Positions 9,797 through 19,434 of a stretch of DNA of 64,000 bases are shown in pieces (the first letter of the stretch is position 1; each line of letters starts with the position of its first letter). The notes under the pieces are model-generated. The model saw only the letters and a list, made by a program, of their open reading frames with translations, was not told the origin of the DNA and did no database searches. A program made the position numbers and the translations under genes. The DNA is taken from the NCBI RefSeq assembly GCF_014645555.1, contig NZ_BMLY01000001.1, positions 825,939-889,938 on the forward strand. The letters run 5' to 3'. Source of the DNA: Silvimonas amylolytica. Lineage in GTDB: Bacteria > Pseudomonadota > Gammaproteobacteria > Burkholderiales > Chitinibacteraceae.

Positions 9797-11338
9797 ATGA
9801 ATCATCCTTCGTTCCGCCCGCCCAATCTGACGCTGGCGACCATTGGTTTGTGTCTGGCTACCTTTATGCAGGTGCTGGACACCACCATTGCCAACGTCTC
9901 GCTGCCCACCATTGCCGGTAACCTGGGCGTGAGCTCAGACCAGAGCGCATGGGTGATTACTTCGTTTGCGGTCAGCAATGCCATCGCGCTGCCGCTCACG
10001 GGTTTTCTGGTGCGCCGTTACGGCGAAACCCGTCTGTTTGTGCTGGCCACGCTGCTGTTCTCACTGGCCTCTTTGCTGTGCGGCGTTGCGCAAAGTATGG
10101 GCATGCTGGTGGGTTTCCGTGCGCTGCAAGGTGCTGTCGCCGGCCCGATGTACCCGATCACCCAGTCGCTGTTGATCTCGATCTACCCCGCCAATAAACG
10201 GGGGCAGGCGCTGGCGCTATTAGCAATGATCACCGTGGTGGCCCCGATCGCGGGCCCGATCCTGGGGGGCTGGATCACCGACAACTATTCCTGGCCGTGG
10301 ATTTTCTTTATCAACGTGCCTATCGGGATATTTGCATCGTGGGTCGTCGCCAACCAGATGAAGGGTCGGCCGGAGAAACTCGAAAAACCCAAGATGGATT
10401 ACGTTGGCCTGATCACGCTGGTGATTGGTGTCGGTGCATTGCAAGTGCTGCTGGATAAGGGCAATGATCTGGATTGGTTTCAATCCTCGTTCATTGTCAC
10501 GCTGGCCATTATCGCTGCCGTGGCGCTGACCGTTTTCCTGATCTGGGAAATGACCGACAAAGACCCGATCGTGAACCTGCGCTTGTTCCGTCACCGCAAC
10601 TTTGCGGCCGGTACGGTCACGCTCACACTGGGTTACGCCGGCTTCTTCGGCATGAGCTTGTTGTTACCGCTGTGGCTGCAAACGCAGTTGCACTACACCT
10701 CGGTGTGGGCGGGTCTGGCTACCGCACCGATTGGCGTGCTCCCCGTTGTGCTGACGCCGTTTGTGGGCAAGTACGCGCCGCGGTTTGACTTGCGTGTGCT
10801 GGCGACGATCTCGTTTATCGTGCTGGCAGGCACCTCGTTCATGCGGGCCGCCTTCACCATTGACGTGGACTTTGCTTCCGTCGCACTGGTGCAGTTGCTG
10901 ATGGGTCTGGGCGTGGCGTTCTACTTTATGCCGGTGCTATCGATTGTGCTGTCTGACCTGCAACCGCATGAGATCTCCGCGGGCTCAGGTCTGGCAACCT
11001 TCTTGCGTACGCTGGGCGGCAGCTTTGCGGCATCGCTCACCACCTGGATCTGGCAGCATCGTGCAATCGAACACCATGCGCGCCTGGCTGAGCATATCTC
11101 TGTGTATGACCCGGCCACGCAGCAAGCCATTACCCAGTTGGGCCACGGCAGCTTGCCGCGAGCAGCGGCGGTGATGGATCAACTGGTACAGTCGCAAGCG
11201 TTGATGATGTCGACCATCGACTACTTCAACATGCTGGGCTGGTTGTTCCTGACGCTGATTGTGGTGGTGTTCTTTGCCAAGCCACCCTTCGCCCCCAAAG
11301 GTGGCGGCGCCAGTGCCGCAGCGGCGGGTGGTCACTGA
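9797..11338 (+). CDS. emrB: DHA2-family multidrug MFS transporter EmrB
   Basis: Proton-driven drug exporter of the 14-helix DHA2 family, 513 residues. Early helix 1 carries LDTTIANVSLPTIAG, the DHA2 signature with an Asp in the membrane. Motif C (GPILGGWITDNYSWPWIFF) marks it as an antiporter. The start is ATG with GGTCGCGAGG upstream, 15 bp after emrA. It is the last gene of the marR-OMF-emrA-emrB operon and a strong terminator follows. Hydrophobic uncouplers, fatty acids or aromatic acids are typical family substrates; the real one is unknown. Confidence 0.94.
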   Translation: MNHPSFRPPNLTLATIGLCLATFMQVLDTTIANVSLPTIAGNLGVSSDQSAWVITSFAVSNAIALPLTGFLVRRYGETRLFVLATLLFSLASLLCGVAQSMGMLVGFRALQGAVAGPMYPITQSLLISIYPANKRGQALALLAMITVVAPIAGPILGGWITDNYSWPWIFFINVPIGIFASWVVANQMKGRPEKLEKPKMDYVGLITLVIGVGALQVLLDKGNDLDWFQSSFIVTLAIIAAVALTVFLIWEMTDKDPIVNLRLFRHRNFAAGTVTLTLGYAGFFGMSLLLPLWLQTQLHYTSVWAGLATAPIGVLPVVLTPFVGKYAPRFDLRVLATISFIVLAGTSFMRAAFTIDVDFASVALVQLLMGLGVAFYFMPVLSIVLSDLQPHEISAGSGLATFLRTLGGSFAASLTTWIWQHRAIEHHARLAEHISVYDPATQQAITQLGHGSLPRAAAVMDQLVQSQALMMSTIDYFNMLGWLFLTLIVVVFFAKPPFAPKGGGASAAAAGGH

Positions 11339-11360
11339 TCTGACCCGCTATCATGCACCA

Positions 11361-11393
11361 AAAACAAAGGCCCCTTCACGGGGCCTTTGTTTT
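11361..11393 (+). terminator. Intrinsic terminator of the emr operon
   Basis: Perfect arms AAAACAAAGGCCCC and GGGGCCTTTGTTTT with a 5-nt loop, 22 bp after the emrB stop. Confidence 0.92.
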
Positions 11394-11518
11394 CAGGTTT
11401 ACCAACATGTTGCTTTCTTGCCATAAAAGATGCGCGTTTCATTCAGGAAAGATACATTCCTGCTGTGTCTGATCCTGATAACCAAAACCGTGCGCTTTGC
11501 GCCACCACAGAGAACCGC

Positions 11519-11800
11519 ATGAAACTCACCATCAAGCGTGTGTCCGTTCTGAGAGCTGCCAAGATGGCGGCTATCTTTTATCTGGTCATCAGCATTCCGA
11601 TGATGTTGTTGATGTTGATCCAGTTCAGCGCGGTGCCCGCACCCAACAAACCCGGTCTGGGCTGGCTGATTCTGGTACCTGTCATGTACACCATCATTGG
11701 CTTCCTGTTTACCCTGTTCAGCGCCTGGCTCTACAACATGGTTGCCCGCTGGCAAGGTGGGCTGGAGTTTGAAGTGTCTGAAGAAAAAGCAGCCATCTGA
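11519..11800 (+). CDS. Small inner-membrane protein of unknown function
   Basis: Predicted 93 residues with two hydrophobic spans (about 19-38 and 52-76), a basic N-terminus MKLTIKRVSVLRAAK, and a conserved-looking tail SAWLYNMVARWQGGLEFEV. I have seen this architecture in small bacterial membrane proteins annotated as DUF3566-like; that assignment is tentative. The frame is open from 11387, but the upstream part overlaps the emr terminator, so the ATG at 11519 is preferred. No partner gene suggests a role. Confidence 0.7.
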   Translation: MKLTIKRVSVLRAAKMAAIFYLVISIPMMLLMLIQFSAVPAPNKPGLGWLILVPVMYTIIGFLFTLFSAWLYNMVARWQGGLEFEVSEEKAAI

Positions 11801-11920
11801 ACCGCGTTCAACGGCGCGCTGCGGCCACGAGCGGCGCGCGCCTGCGGAAACACCCAAGCCGTTTTCCTGTCAGCGCTCAGGTAAAGTGGACATTCCTGCC
11901 CTCATTTCGCCGCGCCCATC

Positions 11921-12406
11921 ATGCAAATCCGCCCCGTCCAGGCCAGTGACGCCCAGGCCATCTGTGAGATCTACAACCATTACGTCATCAACACGGCAAT
12001 CAGTTTTGAACAAAACCCGGTGACTGCAGATGAAATGATCAAGCGTATTGAAGATATTGGCAGCAAGTACCCGTGGTTGGTCGTAGAGACACCAGATGGT
12101 GTTGTGGGTTACGCCTATGCCACAGTCTGGCGCGGGCGCCCGGCGTATAAACACACGGTAGAAAGCACCATCTACCTGCGTGCCGACACGCTGCGTGGCG
12201 GGATAGGCAAACCGTTGTATACCGCACTGATTGATGAACTACGTGCGCGGCAATTCCACGCGGTGGTCGGCTGCATTGCCCTGCCTAATCCGGCCAGTGT
12301 GGCGTTTCATGAGCGTTGCGGCTTTCGGAAAGTGGCGCATTTCAGCGAAGTTGGCCGCAAATTTGATCAGTGGCTGGATGCCGGTTTTTGGGAAGTCCTG
12401 CTTTAA
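11921..12406 (+). CDS. GNAT N-acetyltransferase, phosphinothricin/methionine-sulfoximine acetyltransferase type
   Basis: 161-residue GNAT-fold enzyme. The opening IRPVQASDAQAICEIYNHYV and the segment SFEQNPVTADEM are typical of the Pat/YncA (MddA) subgroup, which acetylates the amino group of methionine analogues. The acetyl-CoA site is RGGIGKPLY (about residues 91-99), where the usual R-x-x-G-x-G/A pattern is kept. ALPNPASVAFHERCGF (about 125-140) is the family C-terminal motif. No clear Shine-Dalgarno sequence is seen. It is probably monocistronic. The substrate is inferred from the family only. Confidence 0.85.
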   Translation: MQIRPVQASDAQAICEIYNHYVINTAISFEQNPVTADEMIKRIEDIGSKYPWLVVETPDGVVGYAYATVWRGRPAYKHTVESTIYLRADTLRGGIGKPLYTALIDELRARQFHAVVGCIALPNPASVAFHERCGFRKVAHFSEVGRKFDQWLDAGFWEVLL

Positions 12407-12440
12407 CGCGCAGAGCATGCGTTAATCAGAGGGGAAACGC

Positions 12441-12791
12441 ATGGTTTACCTCATCATCAAATACCTGTGCACGGCGGGTGTAGTCGTCCTGGTGTCAGAG
12501 TTCGCCAAACGCAGTGATCGTTTGGGTGCGCTGGTTGCCTCGCTGCCGCTGGTCACGTTGCTCACTTTGTTCTGGCTGTATTTTGAGCACCAAAGCGCGC
12601 AAAAAATCAGCAATCATGCCTGGTACACGTTCTGGTATGTCATCCCGACCTTGCCCATGTTTCTGGTGTTTCCATGGACCATGGATCGCTGGGGCTTCTG
12701 GCCAGCGATCGGCACCAGCGTGGTCTTGACCATGGCCAGTTTTGGCTTGTTCGGGCTAGCGGTGCGGCGCTTTGGCGTGCAATTGTTCTAA
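12441..12791 (+). CDS. DUF3147-like small membrane protein
   Basis: 116 residues and four predicted transmembrane helices. The stretch SEFAKRSDRLGALVASLPLV is what I associate with the DUF3147 family of unknown function. GAGGGG precedes the ATG by 7 nt, which is good support for translation. It follows the acetyltransferase by 34 bp on the same strand and may be co-transcribed with it. It ends only 4 bp before the convergent zntB-like gene. Confidence 0.8.
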   Translation: MVYLIIKYLCTAGVVVLVSEFAKRSDRLGALVASLPLVTLLTLFWLYFEHQSAQKISNHAWYTFWYVIPTLPMFLVFPWTMDRWGFWPAIGTSVVLTMASFGLFGLAVRRFGVQLF

Positions 12792-12795
12792 CGCA

Positions 12796-13803
12796 TCAAC
12801 CACGCCATTTGCGCCATGCCCACCACCCCGCTGCACTGGTCAGCCCGGCCACAACGGTCACGATGATCCAGAAGCCATGCGCATGCTGCGCCAACGGAAT
12901 TCCCCCCACGTTCATCCCCAGCAAACCCGCCACAATATTGAATGGCAAAGCCAGTACGGTCACGATGGTCAACATGAACAGGCTGCGGTTGTCCTGCTCG
13001 TTCATGTGGGCGGCAATTTCTTCCTGCAGCAGCTTGATGCGCTCATGCAGCGCCGTCAGATCAGACAGCACGGCGCTGAATTCTTCAGTTGATTCGCGCA
13101 AGTCGTCGATGTCTTCCTGAGCGATCCACTCCGGCGGCCGGTTTAACAGCCGGAACAGCGCGGCAGGCTCTGGCGCCAGCAACCGCTGCAAACGCACGAG
13201 CACGCGGCGCAGGCTGCCCAGGTTCACCCGCCGGCGTTCCAGCCGGTCTGCCAGCAAACGGTCTTCGATCCGATCCACCTCTTCGGCTGAGTCGCGCACG
13301 ATTTGTGCCAGCACGCCAGCCTGCAGACTCAACAAACGCACCAGCAACTCAACCGGTGAACGCAGGCGTGCGCCGGTGCGTACAGACTCTCGCAAACGGT
13401 CAATAGAACGCAGCGGCCGGCTGCGCGCGCTGATCACCATGCGGCAATCCAGGCATAGCCACAGCGTAGAGATTTCCGCGGCATCAAACGAGAAATCAAA
13501 CAACACGTCATTCAGCACGGCTTGTAGCGCTTCACCTTCCAGTTCTACCCGCGAAGAACGCGACGAAGTATGCAGCGTATGTTTGAATGACTCCGGTAAT
13601 GGCAACGTATTCAACCAGCGTTCCGTCGCCGCCATGGCCAGATTGAAATGCAGCCAGATAAAGCCTGGCTGATGGCCCGGCAACGCCAGCCAGTCACGCG
13701 CTTCCTCTGCAGTCACGGCCTTGGCACCCTCGGGCCCGAACAGAAACCCGCATACCATCCCTGACGAATCTGCTCCGTAACTACCCAGCGCATTCAGCTC
13801 CAT
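12796..13803 (-). CDS. zntB: ZntB-like CorA-family zinc/magnesium transporter
   Basis: 335-residue CorA-superfamily channel or transporter. A large cytosolic N-terminal domain rich in Arg/Glu helices is followed by two C-terminal transmembrane helices (about 273-292 and 306-328). The loop between them carries GMNVGGIP, the pore-mouth signature. The NVGGIP context matches ZntB more than CorA. The ATG is at 13803 with a weak AGG upstream. Zinc import versus export and proton coupling cannot be decided from sequence. It stands alone, convergent with the DUF3147-like gene. Confidence 0.85.
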   Translation of the reverse strand: MELNALGSYGADSSGMVCGFLFGPEGAKAVTAEEARDWLALPGHQPGFIWLHFNLAMAATERWLNTLPLPESFKHTLHTSSRSSRVELEGEALQAVLNDVLFDFSFDAAEISTLWLCLDCRMVISARSRPLRSIDRLRESVRTGARLRSPVELLVRLLSLQAGVLAQIVRDSAEEVDRIEDRLLADRLERRRVNLGSLRRVLVRLQRLLAPEPAALFRLLNRPPEWIAQEDIDDLRESTEEFSAVLSDLTALHERIKLLQEEIAAHMNEQDNRSLFMLTIVTVLALPFNIVAGLLGMNVGGIPLAQHAHGFWIIVTVVAGLTSAAGWWAWRKWRG

Positions 13804-14011
13804 CGGTCTTTTACCTGTGTTTTATGAATTGTTGATCTGACCGGCTACGCTAACCTGCCTTTATGACGTCTTTGTTGCAGTTTCTTTACCGCCGACAAAG
13901 CATTGCCGTTGGCCTGATGCAAGTACATAATTTGTGCCCGGCACCTTTTGCATCCATATCTACAAACACAGCAAAACGAGCGTGCAAAGCGCTCAGGTGG
14001 ACGGAGGAGTA

Positions 14012-14551
14012 ATGGTTGAACATATATTGGCCTGGCATGGACTGGGCTGGCTGTTCTGGGCTGTGTGGTGGACGTTCATTGCTGGTGGCATTCACCAGGC
14101 GCAGCCTTTGCAACCGCCGTTATCCCGGTTGTTGCAGGTATTGCTGATTTTTGTTGGCTTTGTGTTGCTGAATCAGTACGACCCTAGTGAATACGCCTGG
14201 GAGCAAATTCTGTCTTTGCTGCTATTGGTTGGCGGCCTGGCCGGGATGGTGCAATCCCGACGCGTCCTGGGCGCGGCGTTTACTGATCGCAGCGGGCAAC
14301 TGGACCCCGGCCCGCTGGCCACTTGCGGCATCTACCGTCGCGTACGCCATCCCTTGTGCAGTTTCTTTGTACTGGCATTCTGTGGCACCGCACTGGCACA
14401 TGGCTGGCAAGCCCTCTGGACAACCATTCCGGTGCTGGCCGCGTTTGTCTGGAAAGCCCGCCAGGAAGAAAACACGCTGCAAGCGCGTTTTGGTACTCGC
14501 TGGACCGATTACAGCAATCACACGGCGCGCATGGTGCCTGGTATCTGGTAG
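14012..14551 (+). CDS. ICMT-like integral membrane methyltransferase
   Basis: 179-residue membrane protein of the isoprenylcysteine methyltransferase/phospholipid methyltransferase superfamily. After about four hydrophobic helices comes the SAM-binding C-terminal module: CGIYRRVRHPLCSFF (the R-HP motif), then KARQEENTLQARFG and WTDYSNHTARMVPG, matching the E-E...F-G...Y...PR/PG pattern of bacterial members. GGAGGAG at 14003-14009 selects the ATG at 14012 over the earlier in-frame start at 13934. It is followed 47 bp later by the HiPIP gene and is probably in one unit with it. The bacterial substrate is unknown. Confidence 0.82.
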   Translation: MVEHILAWHGLGWLFWAVWWTFIAGGIHQAQPLQPPLSRLLQVLLIFVGFVLLNQYDPSEYAWEQILSLLLLVGGLAGMVQSRRVLGAAFTDRSGQLDPGPLATCGIYRRVRHPLCSFFVLAFCGTALAHGWQALWTTIPVLAAFVWKARQEENTLQARFGTRWTDYSNHTARMVPGIW

Positions 14552-14598
14552 ACCGGGCGCCTGCGCAGCTTCGCCCTCTTCTGCCTCAGGAGTACCGC

Positions 14599-14904
14599 AT
14601 GACCAGTCGCCGCACTTTCCTCTTCAAAACCTTGCCTGCAGCCGGGATAACGCTGGCTTTGGCGCGCCACGTACTGGCCGCGGATCCGGAATTGGCTGAG
14701 TCAGACCCGGATGCCATGAAACTGGCTTATGCGGCGGATGCCAGCAAGGTCGACAAAACCAGAAACCCGACGTGGGCGACCGGCCAGCGTTGTGACACCT
14801 GTGAGCTCTTCAACGCGCCTGACGGTGGCGATCTGGGCGCCTGTAGCTTGTTCAAGGGCAAAATGGTCCGTGCGGCGGGTTGGTGCAATCAGTACGTGCC
14901 GTAA
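14599..14904 (+). CDS. High-potential iron-sulfur protein, Tat-exported
   Basis: Small periplasmic electron carrier with a [4Fe-4S] cluster, 101 residues. The N-terminus SRRTFLFK followed by a hydrophobic stretch ending ARHVLA is a twin-arginine signal. The mature part has the four HiPIP cysteines in the pattern C-x2-C (CDTC), C about 15 residues later (GACSLF), and the last in AGWCNQY. AGGAG (14588-14592) sets the ATG. HiPIPs feed electrons to terminal oxidases or reaction centres; the partner is not in this window. Confidence 0.93.
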   Translation: MTSRRTFLFKTLPAAGITLALARHVLAADPELAESDPDAMKLAYAADASKVDKTRNPTWATGQRCDTCELFNAPDGGDLGACSLFKGKMVRAAGWCNQYVP

Positions 14905-14934
14905 GTGGATCCGGTTGATGGGTGCAGGACCAAC

Positions 14935-14964
14935 AAAAAAGCAGCCCGCAGGCTGCTTTTTTTT
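14935..14964. terminator. Bidirectional intrinsic terminator
   Basis: GCAGCC and GGCTGC arms with a CGCA loop, flanked by six A and eight T, between the convergent HiPIP and chemoreceptor genes. Confidence 0.9.
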
Positions 14965-14995
14965 CAGGCTGGCTAAACCTCCGGCCAGCTCTACA

Positions 14996-16615
14996 TCAAA
15001 GCTTGTATTGCGCAGTTTCGCGTTCCATATCCTGTGCCAGACGGCCCAGATTACGTGCGGCTTCACTGGTGTTGCCGGCAATGGCGCTGTTCTCGTCCGT
15101 CATCTGCGCAATCCGTTCTACCTGCTGCGCAATGTTGGAACTGGCCTGCGATTGCTCGCGCAGCGCGCCAGAAATATCGTGCACCATTTCAACAGTGCGG
15201 CCAGCGTGCTCGCCAATCTGTTCGATGACTGAGCGGGCCTGACCGGCTTGTTCCACGCCCGAATGAACCAGTTGAACGGCTTCGTTCATGCCGGTCACTG
15301 TACGCTGCGCACTTTCGCCCACGGCACTGATGATCTGGCTGATTTCAGCGGTCGATTGCGCGGTACGCTCGGCCAGTTTGCGCACTTCATCGGCCACCAC
15401 CGCAAACCCACGGCCGGTTTCACCGGCGCGGGCCGCTTCAATGGCCGCGTTCAATGCCAGCAAGTTGGTTTGCTCTGCCACGTCGCGGATCACCCGCACG
15501 ACGGAAGAAATTTGCTGGGTCTGTTGCTCCAGTTGGGTCAAACGGTCAGCCGCCACACCCACGCCTTCAGCAATGCGGTTGATTTCATCAGCAGTGCGGC
15601 CAATGATGTCGCGGCCCTGCGTGACCAGCTTGCCGGATTCAGAGGACAGATTCTGTGCTTCCATCGCGCGGTCAGACACGTGGTTGATGCTTACGGTCAT
15701 TTCTTCGATCGACGCCGCCATGCTGGCAGTCGCTTCGCTTTGCGACGCAGCAGCCCTGGCCACTTGCTCACTGGCATCGGACAGCTGGCTGGCAGAACTG
15801 GCCACGCTGTTGGTGGCACTTCTCAGTTGCGTCAGGCTGCCTTGAACCTTGTCCTGCAGTTTGTTAAAGGCACGAATGGTCACGCCCACTTCATCACGAC
15901 CGCTGCCGTCCACACGGGTACGGAAGTCCAGTCGGCTTTCCACCGCTTCAATCCCGTTACGCATGGCGCTAAGCGGTTTGGTGACAGAGCGGTAAATCAG
16001 GACCGACAAAATAATGGCGCCCAGCAATACCACAATGCTCAAGCCAATCAGCATGTAGAGCGCAGAATGGAACGTGGTTTCAGCCAACAGGCTGGAACGG
16101 TCGCCCAACTGGCTGTTGTATTTGGCGTGGGCGGTAAAAGCGTCGGAAACCTTAAGCTGGTCGCCATACGAAGACATCATCAAGGCGATGGCATCTGCCT
16201 CGTTGCCCGCCTTGGACAAGGCCAGCATTTTGTTCTGTATTGCTTCGTAATTGGCGTAGGCAGCGCTATCTGCATCCAGCAGCGATTTATCCTGATCATC
16301 AGAAATCAGCGTGCTGTATTTATTCAGGCCATCATGAACCTGTTGCGACTGGTCGGAGATTTTCTGCTCCAGCTTGGCCTTCTCTTCGGGGGTTTTGACA
16401 ACCAGATGCCGAAATACCGAGACCCGCATCCGTTGGTAATTCTCAGATGCGTTACGAATATCGTTAATGCTGGGAATGATGTCGCTGTTGAGTTCCACAA
16501 CCCGGTCATGCATCCGGTCCAGTTGCCAGATACCCGTTAGAAGAATAAACAGCAGCCCGGTGATAAACAGGCCGATTAAAAGCAGAAGTCGTTTTCCGAT
16601 AGACATGATGCGCAT
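14996..16615 (-). CDS. Methyl-accepting chemotaxis protein
   Basis: 539-residue transmembrane chemoreceptor. The order is TM1 (about 8-29), a periplasmic four-helix-bundle sensor of the 4HB_MCP type (30-185), TM2 (186-209), a HAMP domain (210-265), then the long cytoplasmic coiled coil. The hairpin tip [18 protein letters not shown], where CheA/CheW bind, is intact. There is no C-terminal NWETF-like pentapeptide for CheR tethering. Two in-frame ATGs (16615 and 16606) are possible; AGGG lies 3 or 12 nt upstream respectively, so neither is decisive. No che genes are nearby, so it is an orphan receptor. Confidence 0.93.
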   Translation of the reverse strand: MRIMSIGKRLLLLIGLFITGLLFILLTGIWQLDRMHDRVVELNSDIIPSINDIRNASENYQRMRVSVFRHLVVKTPEEKAKLEQKISDQSQQVHDGLNKYSTLISDDQDKSLLDADSAAYANYEAIQNKMLALSKAGNEADAIALMMSSYGDQLKVSDAFTAHAKYNSQLGDRSSLLAETTFHSALYMLIGLSIVVLLGAIILSVLIYRSVTKPLSAMRNGIEAVESRLDFRTRVDGSGRDEVGVTIRAFNKLQDKVQGSLTQLRSATNSVASSASQLSDASEQVARAAASQSEATASMAASIEEMTVSINHVSDRAMEAQNLSSESGKLVTQGRDIIGRTADEINRIAEGVGVAADRLTQLEQQTQQISSVVRVIRDVAEQTNLLALNAAIEAARAGETGRGFAVVADEVRKLAERTAQSTAEISQIISAVGESAQRTVTGMNEAVQLVHSGVEQAGQARSVIEQIGEHAGRTVEMVHDISGALREQSQASSNIAQQVERIAQMTDENSAIAGNTSEAARNLGRLAQDMERETAQYKL

Positions 16616-16938
16616 GGACCCTGATTATTATTGAATCGAACGCGAGTCTTCGAAATGCTCGCACTCCCATATATTCAAACATCATAGTGAGGCACTGGTA
16701 AGCCCACTGGTGCGGAAAGACTTTTCTTGTATTGTCTTTAAAGACCGTATTCACATCATTAGCAAGGGCTTGCGTCTCAATGCGACCGTTCATTGATCCG
16801 ATGAACGGTAACTCATCCTTAAAAAGAAAAAGGCACATGAAAGCTTTAATGCTTTCTGTGCCTTTTTTTCAATTGCCATTCTTTCAATGACGGAAATAAC
16901 TTCGCGTTATTTAGTTCGAATCGGCAATTATCGCAATA
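16616..16938. other. Intergenic region between chemoreceptor and PBP1A genes
   Basis: About 320 bp that should contain the chemoreceptor promoter (minus strand) and the PBP1A terminator. An open minus-strand frame at 16506-16838 overlaps the chemoreceptor gene and the terminator hairpin and is not convincing. I see no other gene. Confidence 0.5.
16827..16869 (-). terminator. Intrinsic terminator downstream of PBP1A
   Basis: Long imperfect hairpin: AAAGGCAC plus GAAAGC pair with GCTTTC plus GTGCCTTT, with one bulged base. A-rich and T-rich flanks allow use in either direction; it lies about 70 bp after the PBP1A stop. Confidence 0.8.
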
Positions 16939-19302
16939 TCAATTCTTGAAGAGGTCGATTACTTTTTGCCGATCCGCATTGTCATCGGCATTAGGAGAAC
17001 TGGCATCTTCTTCATCAGGTTGACCGTCGCCCGCGCCCAGGTCAATACCGGCGACAAAGCCGTTCCCTGGGGTCATGTTGTCGTAGTACAGCTCACCTTC
17101 GATATTGACTACGCCATCGGGCATGGGAATCTGATATTGCGGGACGCCCTGCAAAGCCTTGCCCATGAAAGACACCCACAGCGGCAACGCCAGTTGCGCG
17201 CCAAACTCGCGGCTCCCCAGGGTTTTGGGCTGATCGTAGCCCAGCCAGGTCACCGCCACGAGATTGCGCTGATAGCCCGCAAACCAGCCATCCATGGCGT
17301 CGTTGGTGGTACCGGTTTTACCGGCAAGGTCAGTCCGGCCCAAGGCATTACTGCCCGCGCCGGTACCGCGCTGTGCGACGGTCTGCAACATGCTGTTGAT
17401 GATGTAGGCATTGCGTGGGTCAATCACGCGCGGTGCATCCTTGCCCGCCGTAATGGGCTTGAAGCGTGACAGCAAGCCACCGCGTGCATCGTGAACCTCG
17501 GCGATCAGCCAGGGGTTCACGCGGTAACCGCCATTGGCGAACACCGCATAGCCATTGACCAGTTGAATGGGCGTAACCGCACCGGCACCCAGGGCCATCG
17601 GCAGGTAAGCCGGGTTTTTGGCCGCATCAAAACCAAAGCGGGTGATGTACTGCTGGGCGTAACCAGTCCCGATGAAATTAAGCGTACGCACTGCCACCAG
17701 GTTTTTGGACTTCTGCAGACCACGACGCAGCGTGATCGGACCTTCCGGATCATCATCATCCTTGGGCGACCAAGGTTGCTGATCTGGTGTGGCGGGCGGC
17801 AGTGTGAAGGCCGCATCGTTCACCAGCGTCGCCGGGCCAACGCCCTTTTCAATCGCGGCAGAATAGATAAACGGTTTGAAGGTAGAACCTGGCTGGCGCC
17901 ACGCTTGAGTCACGTGGTTGAACTTGCTGCCATCGGCTTCAAAACCGCCGACCAGCGCCTTGATTGCCCCGTTATCCGGGCTAATAGCCACCAGTGCGCC
18001 TTCCACTTGTGGCAACTGGCTAACCTGCCAGTTGTCTTTGGCGTCTTTGCTGATGCGAATGATCGAACCCGGACGAATGCCGTTTTTGGCATTTGGCTTG
18101 AGCGCGTTAGCCGCAAATTTCAGACCATCACCCGTGATCGTCACGGCTTCACCGCTGGAAGGAATAGCGGTCACGGATTTGGCACTGGCGGCAGTCACCA
18201 CGGCCGCTACCAGGTCATCGTTATCCGGGTGCTGATTCAGCGCGTCGTCAATGGCGTCTTGCTGGGCATCCGGGTCAACCGGCAACTCCATGCTGCCTTC
18301 CGGACCACGGTAACCGTGGCGACGGTCGTAATCCATCACCCCGGCGCGCACAGCCTTGTAAGCGGCGGTTTGATCAACCGAGTTCACTGTGGTGTAGACA
18401 CTGAAGCCCTTGGTATAGGCATCTTCCTTGTACTGGCCGTACAGGGACTGACGCACCATTTCCGCAATGTATTCGCCATGCACGGCAAACTGGCCGCTGG
18501 ACGCTTCCACTACATGCAGCGGTGTTTTCACCGCCTCGTCGTACTGTTCCTGGGTGATGTACTTGAGATCAAGCATGCGCTTGAGGATGTATTCCTGACG
18601 GATCTTTGCGCGCTTGAAGTTCACCACCGGATTGTAGGCGGAGGGCGCTTTGGGCAGCCCGGCCAGCATGGCCGCTTCCGGCAACGTGATGTCTTTCAGA
18701 TCCTTGCCGAAGTACACCCGCTCTGCGCTGGCAAAACCATACGCGCGCTGACCCAGAAAAATCTGGTTCATGTACAACTCTAGAATCTGGTCTTTGGTCA
18801 ACGCAGCTTCAATCTTGTACGCCAGCAACATCTCGTAAACCTTGCGGGAATACGTCTTGTCGCGGGTCAGGAAAAAGTTTCGCGCCACCTGCATGGTGAT
18901 GGTACTGGCACCCTGGGCGGCACCGCCGTGCATCAAGTCTGCGACACCAGCACGGGCGATACCGACAAAGTCGACCCCGCCATGTTCATAGAAGCGGTAA
19001 TCCTCAATGGCGAGTACCGCTTTCTTCATGACATCCGGGATATCCTGGAATTTGACCAGGCTACGACGCTCTTCGCCAAACTCGCCAATCAAGACCTTGT
19101 CTTCGGTGTAGACGCGCAATGGCACCTTGGGCTGGAAATTGGTCAGCGCATCCAGATCGGGCAGCTTGGGCCCCATTAACAGGACCACGTAGGCCACGCC
19201 CAAGGCGATGAGGACGGCAATCGCGGCAACAATGCCGACGAGAAACAGCAGGATGCTGCCGCGCGCACGGTGCAGGCTTTTCTTGTTCTGAGCAGGATTC
19301 AT
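16939..19302 (-). CDS. mrcA: Penicillin-binding protein 1A (bifunctional class A PBP)
   Basis: Polymerises and cross-links peptidoglycan in the periplasm while anchored in the inner membrane; 787 residues. The cytosolic tail is basic, with a TM anchor at about 20-44. The glycosyltransferase domain carries catalytic Glu100 in AIEDYRFYEHGG and the GASTITMQVARN motif (131-142). An OB-like insertion follows (about 310-435). The transpeptidase motifs are STFK (Ser473, Lys476), SKN (532-534) and KTGT (662-665). All active-site residues are present. In many proteobacteria this gene is divergent from pilM; that is not the case here. It is monocistronic with a terminator downstream. Confidence 0.95.
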   Translation of the reverse strand: MNPAQNKKSLHRARGSILLFLVGIVAAIAVLIALGVAYVVLLMGPKLPDLDALTNFQPKVPLRVYTEDKVLIGEFGEERRSLVKFQDIPDVMKKAVLAIEDYRFYEHGGVDFVGIARAGVADLMHGGAAQGASTITMQVARNFFLTRDKTYSRKVYEMLLAYKIEAALTKDQILELYMNQIFLGQRAYGFASAERVYFGKDLKDITLPEAAMLAGLPKAPSAYNPVVNFKRAKIRQEYILKRMLDLKYITQEQYDEAVKTPLHVVEASSGQFAVHGEYIAEMVRQSLYGQYKEDAYTKGFSVYTTVNSVDQTAAYKAVRAGVMDYDRRHGYRGPEGSMELPVDPDAQQDAIDDALNQHPDNDDLVAAVVTAASAKSVTAIPSSGEAVTITGDGLKFAANALKPNAKNGIRPGSIIRISKDAKDNWQVSQLPQVEGALVAISPDNGAIKALVGGFEADGSKFNHVTQAWRQPGSTFKPFIYSAAIEKGVGPATLVNDAAFTLPPATPDQQPWSPKDDDDPEGPITLRRGLQKSKNLVAVRTLNFIGTGYAQQYITRFGFDAAKNPAYLPMALGAGAVTPIQLVNGYAVFANGGYRVNPWLIAEVHDARGGLLSRFKPITAGKDAPRVIDPRNAYIINSMLQTVAQRGTGAGSNALGRTDLAGKTGTTNDAMDGWFAGYQRNLVAVTWLGYDQPKTLGSREFGAQLALPLWVSFMGKALQGVPQYQIPMPDGVVNIEGELYYDNMTPGNGFVAGIDLGAGDGQPDEEDASSPNADDNADRQKVIDLFKN

Positions 19303-19434
19303 GAGGCGATCCGGTCAAACCTTTGAGCTACAAAGGCTCCGATGATACCGGTGTCAGGTCCTTGTTGTAATGTCAGCCTTCACTGCAGAGCGTGACAAGC
19401 ACGCCAGCAAGCCAGATCGCTATGCCCTACCCGC

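Noticed and set aside
15248-16540. 430-codon plus-strand open frame opposite the chemoreceptor
   Set aside because: Antisense of an intact chemoreceptor; His/Arg-rich low-likelihood product.
17491-18783. 430-codon plus-strand open frame opposite PBP1A
   Set aside because: Antisense shadow of a complete PBP1A with all catalytic motifs; its composition is atypical for a protein.
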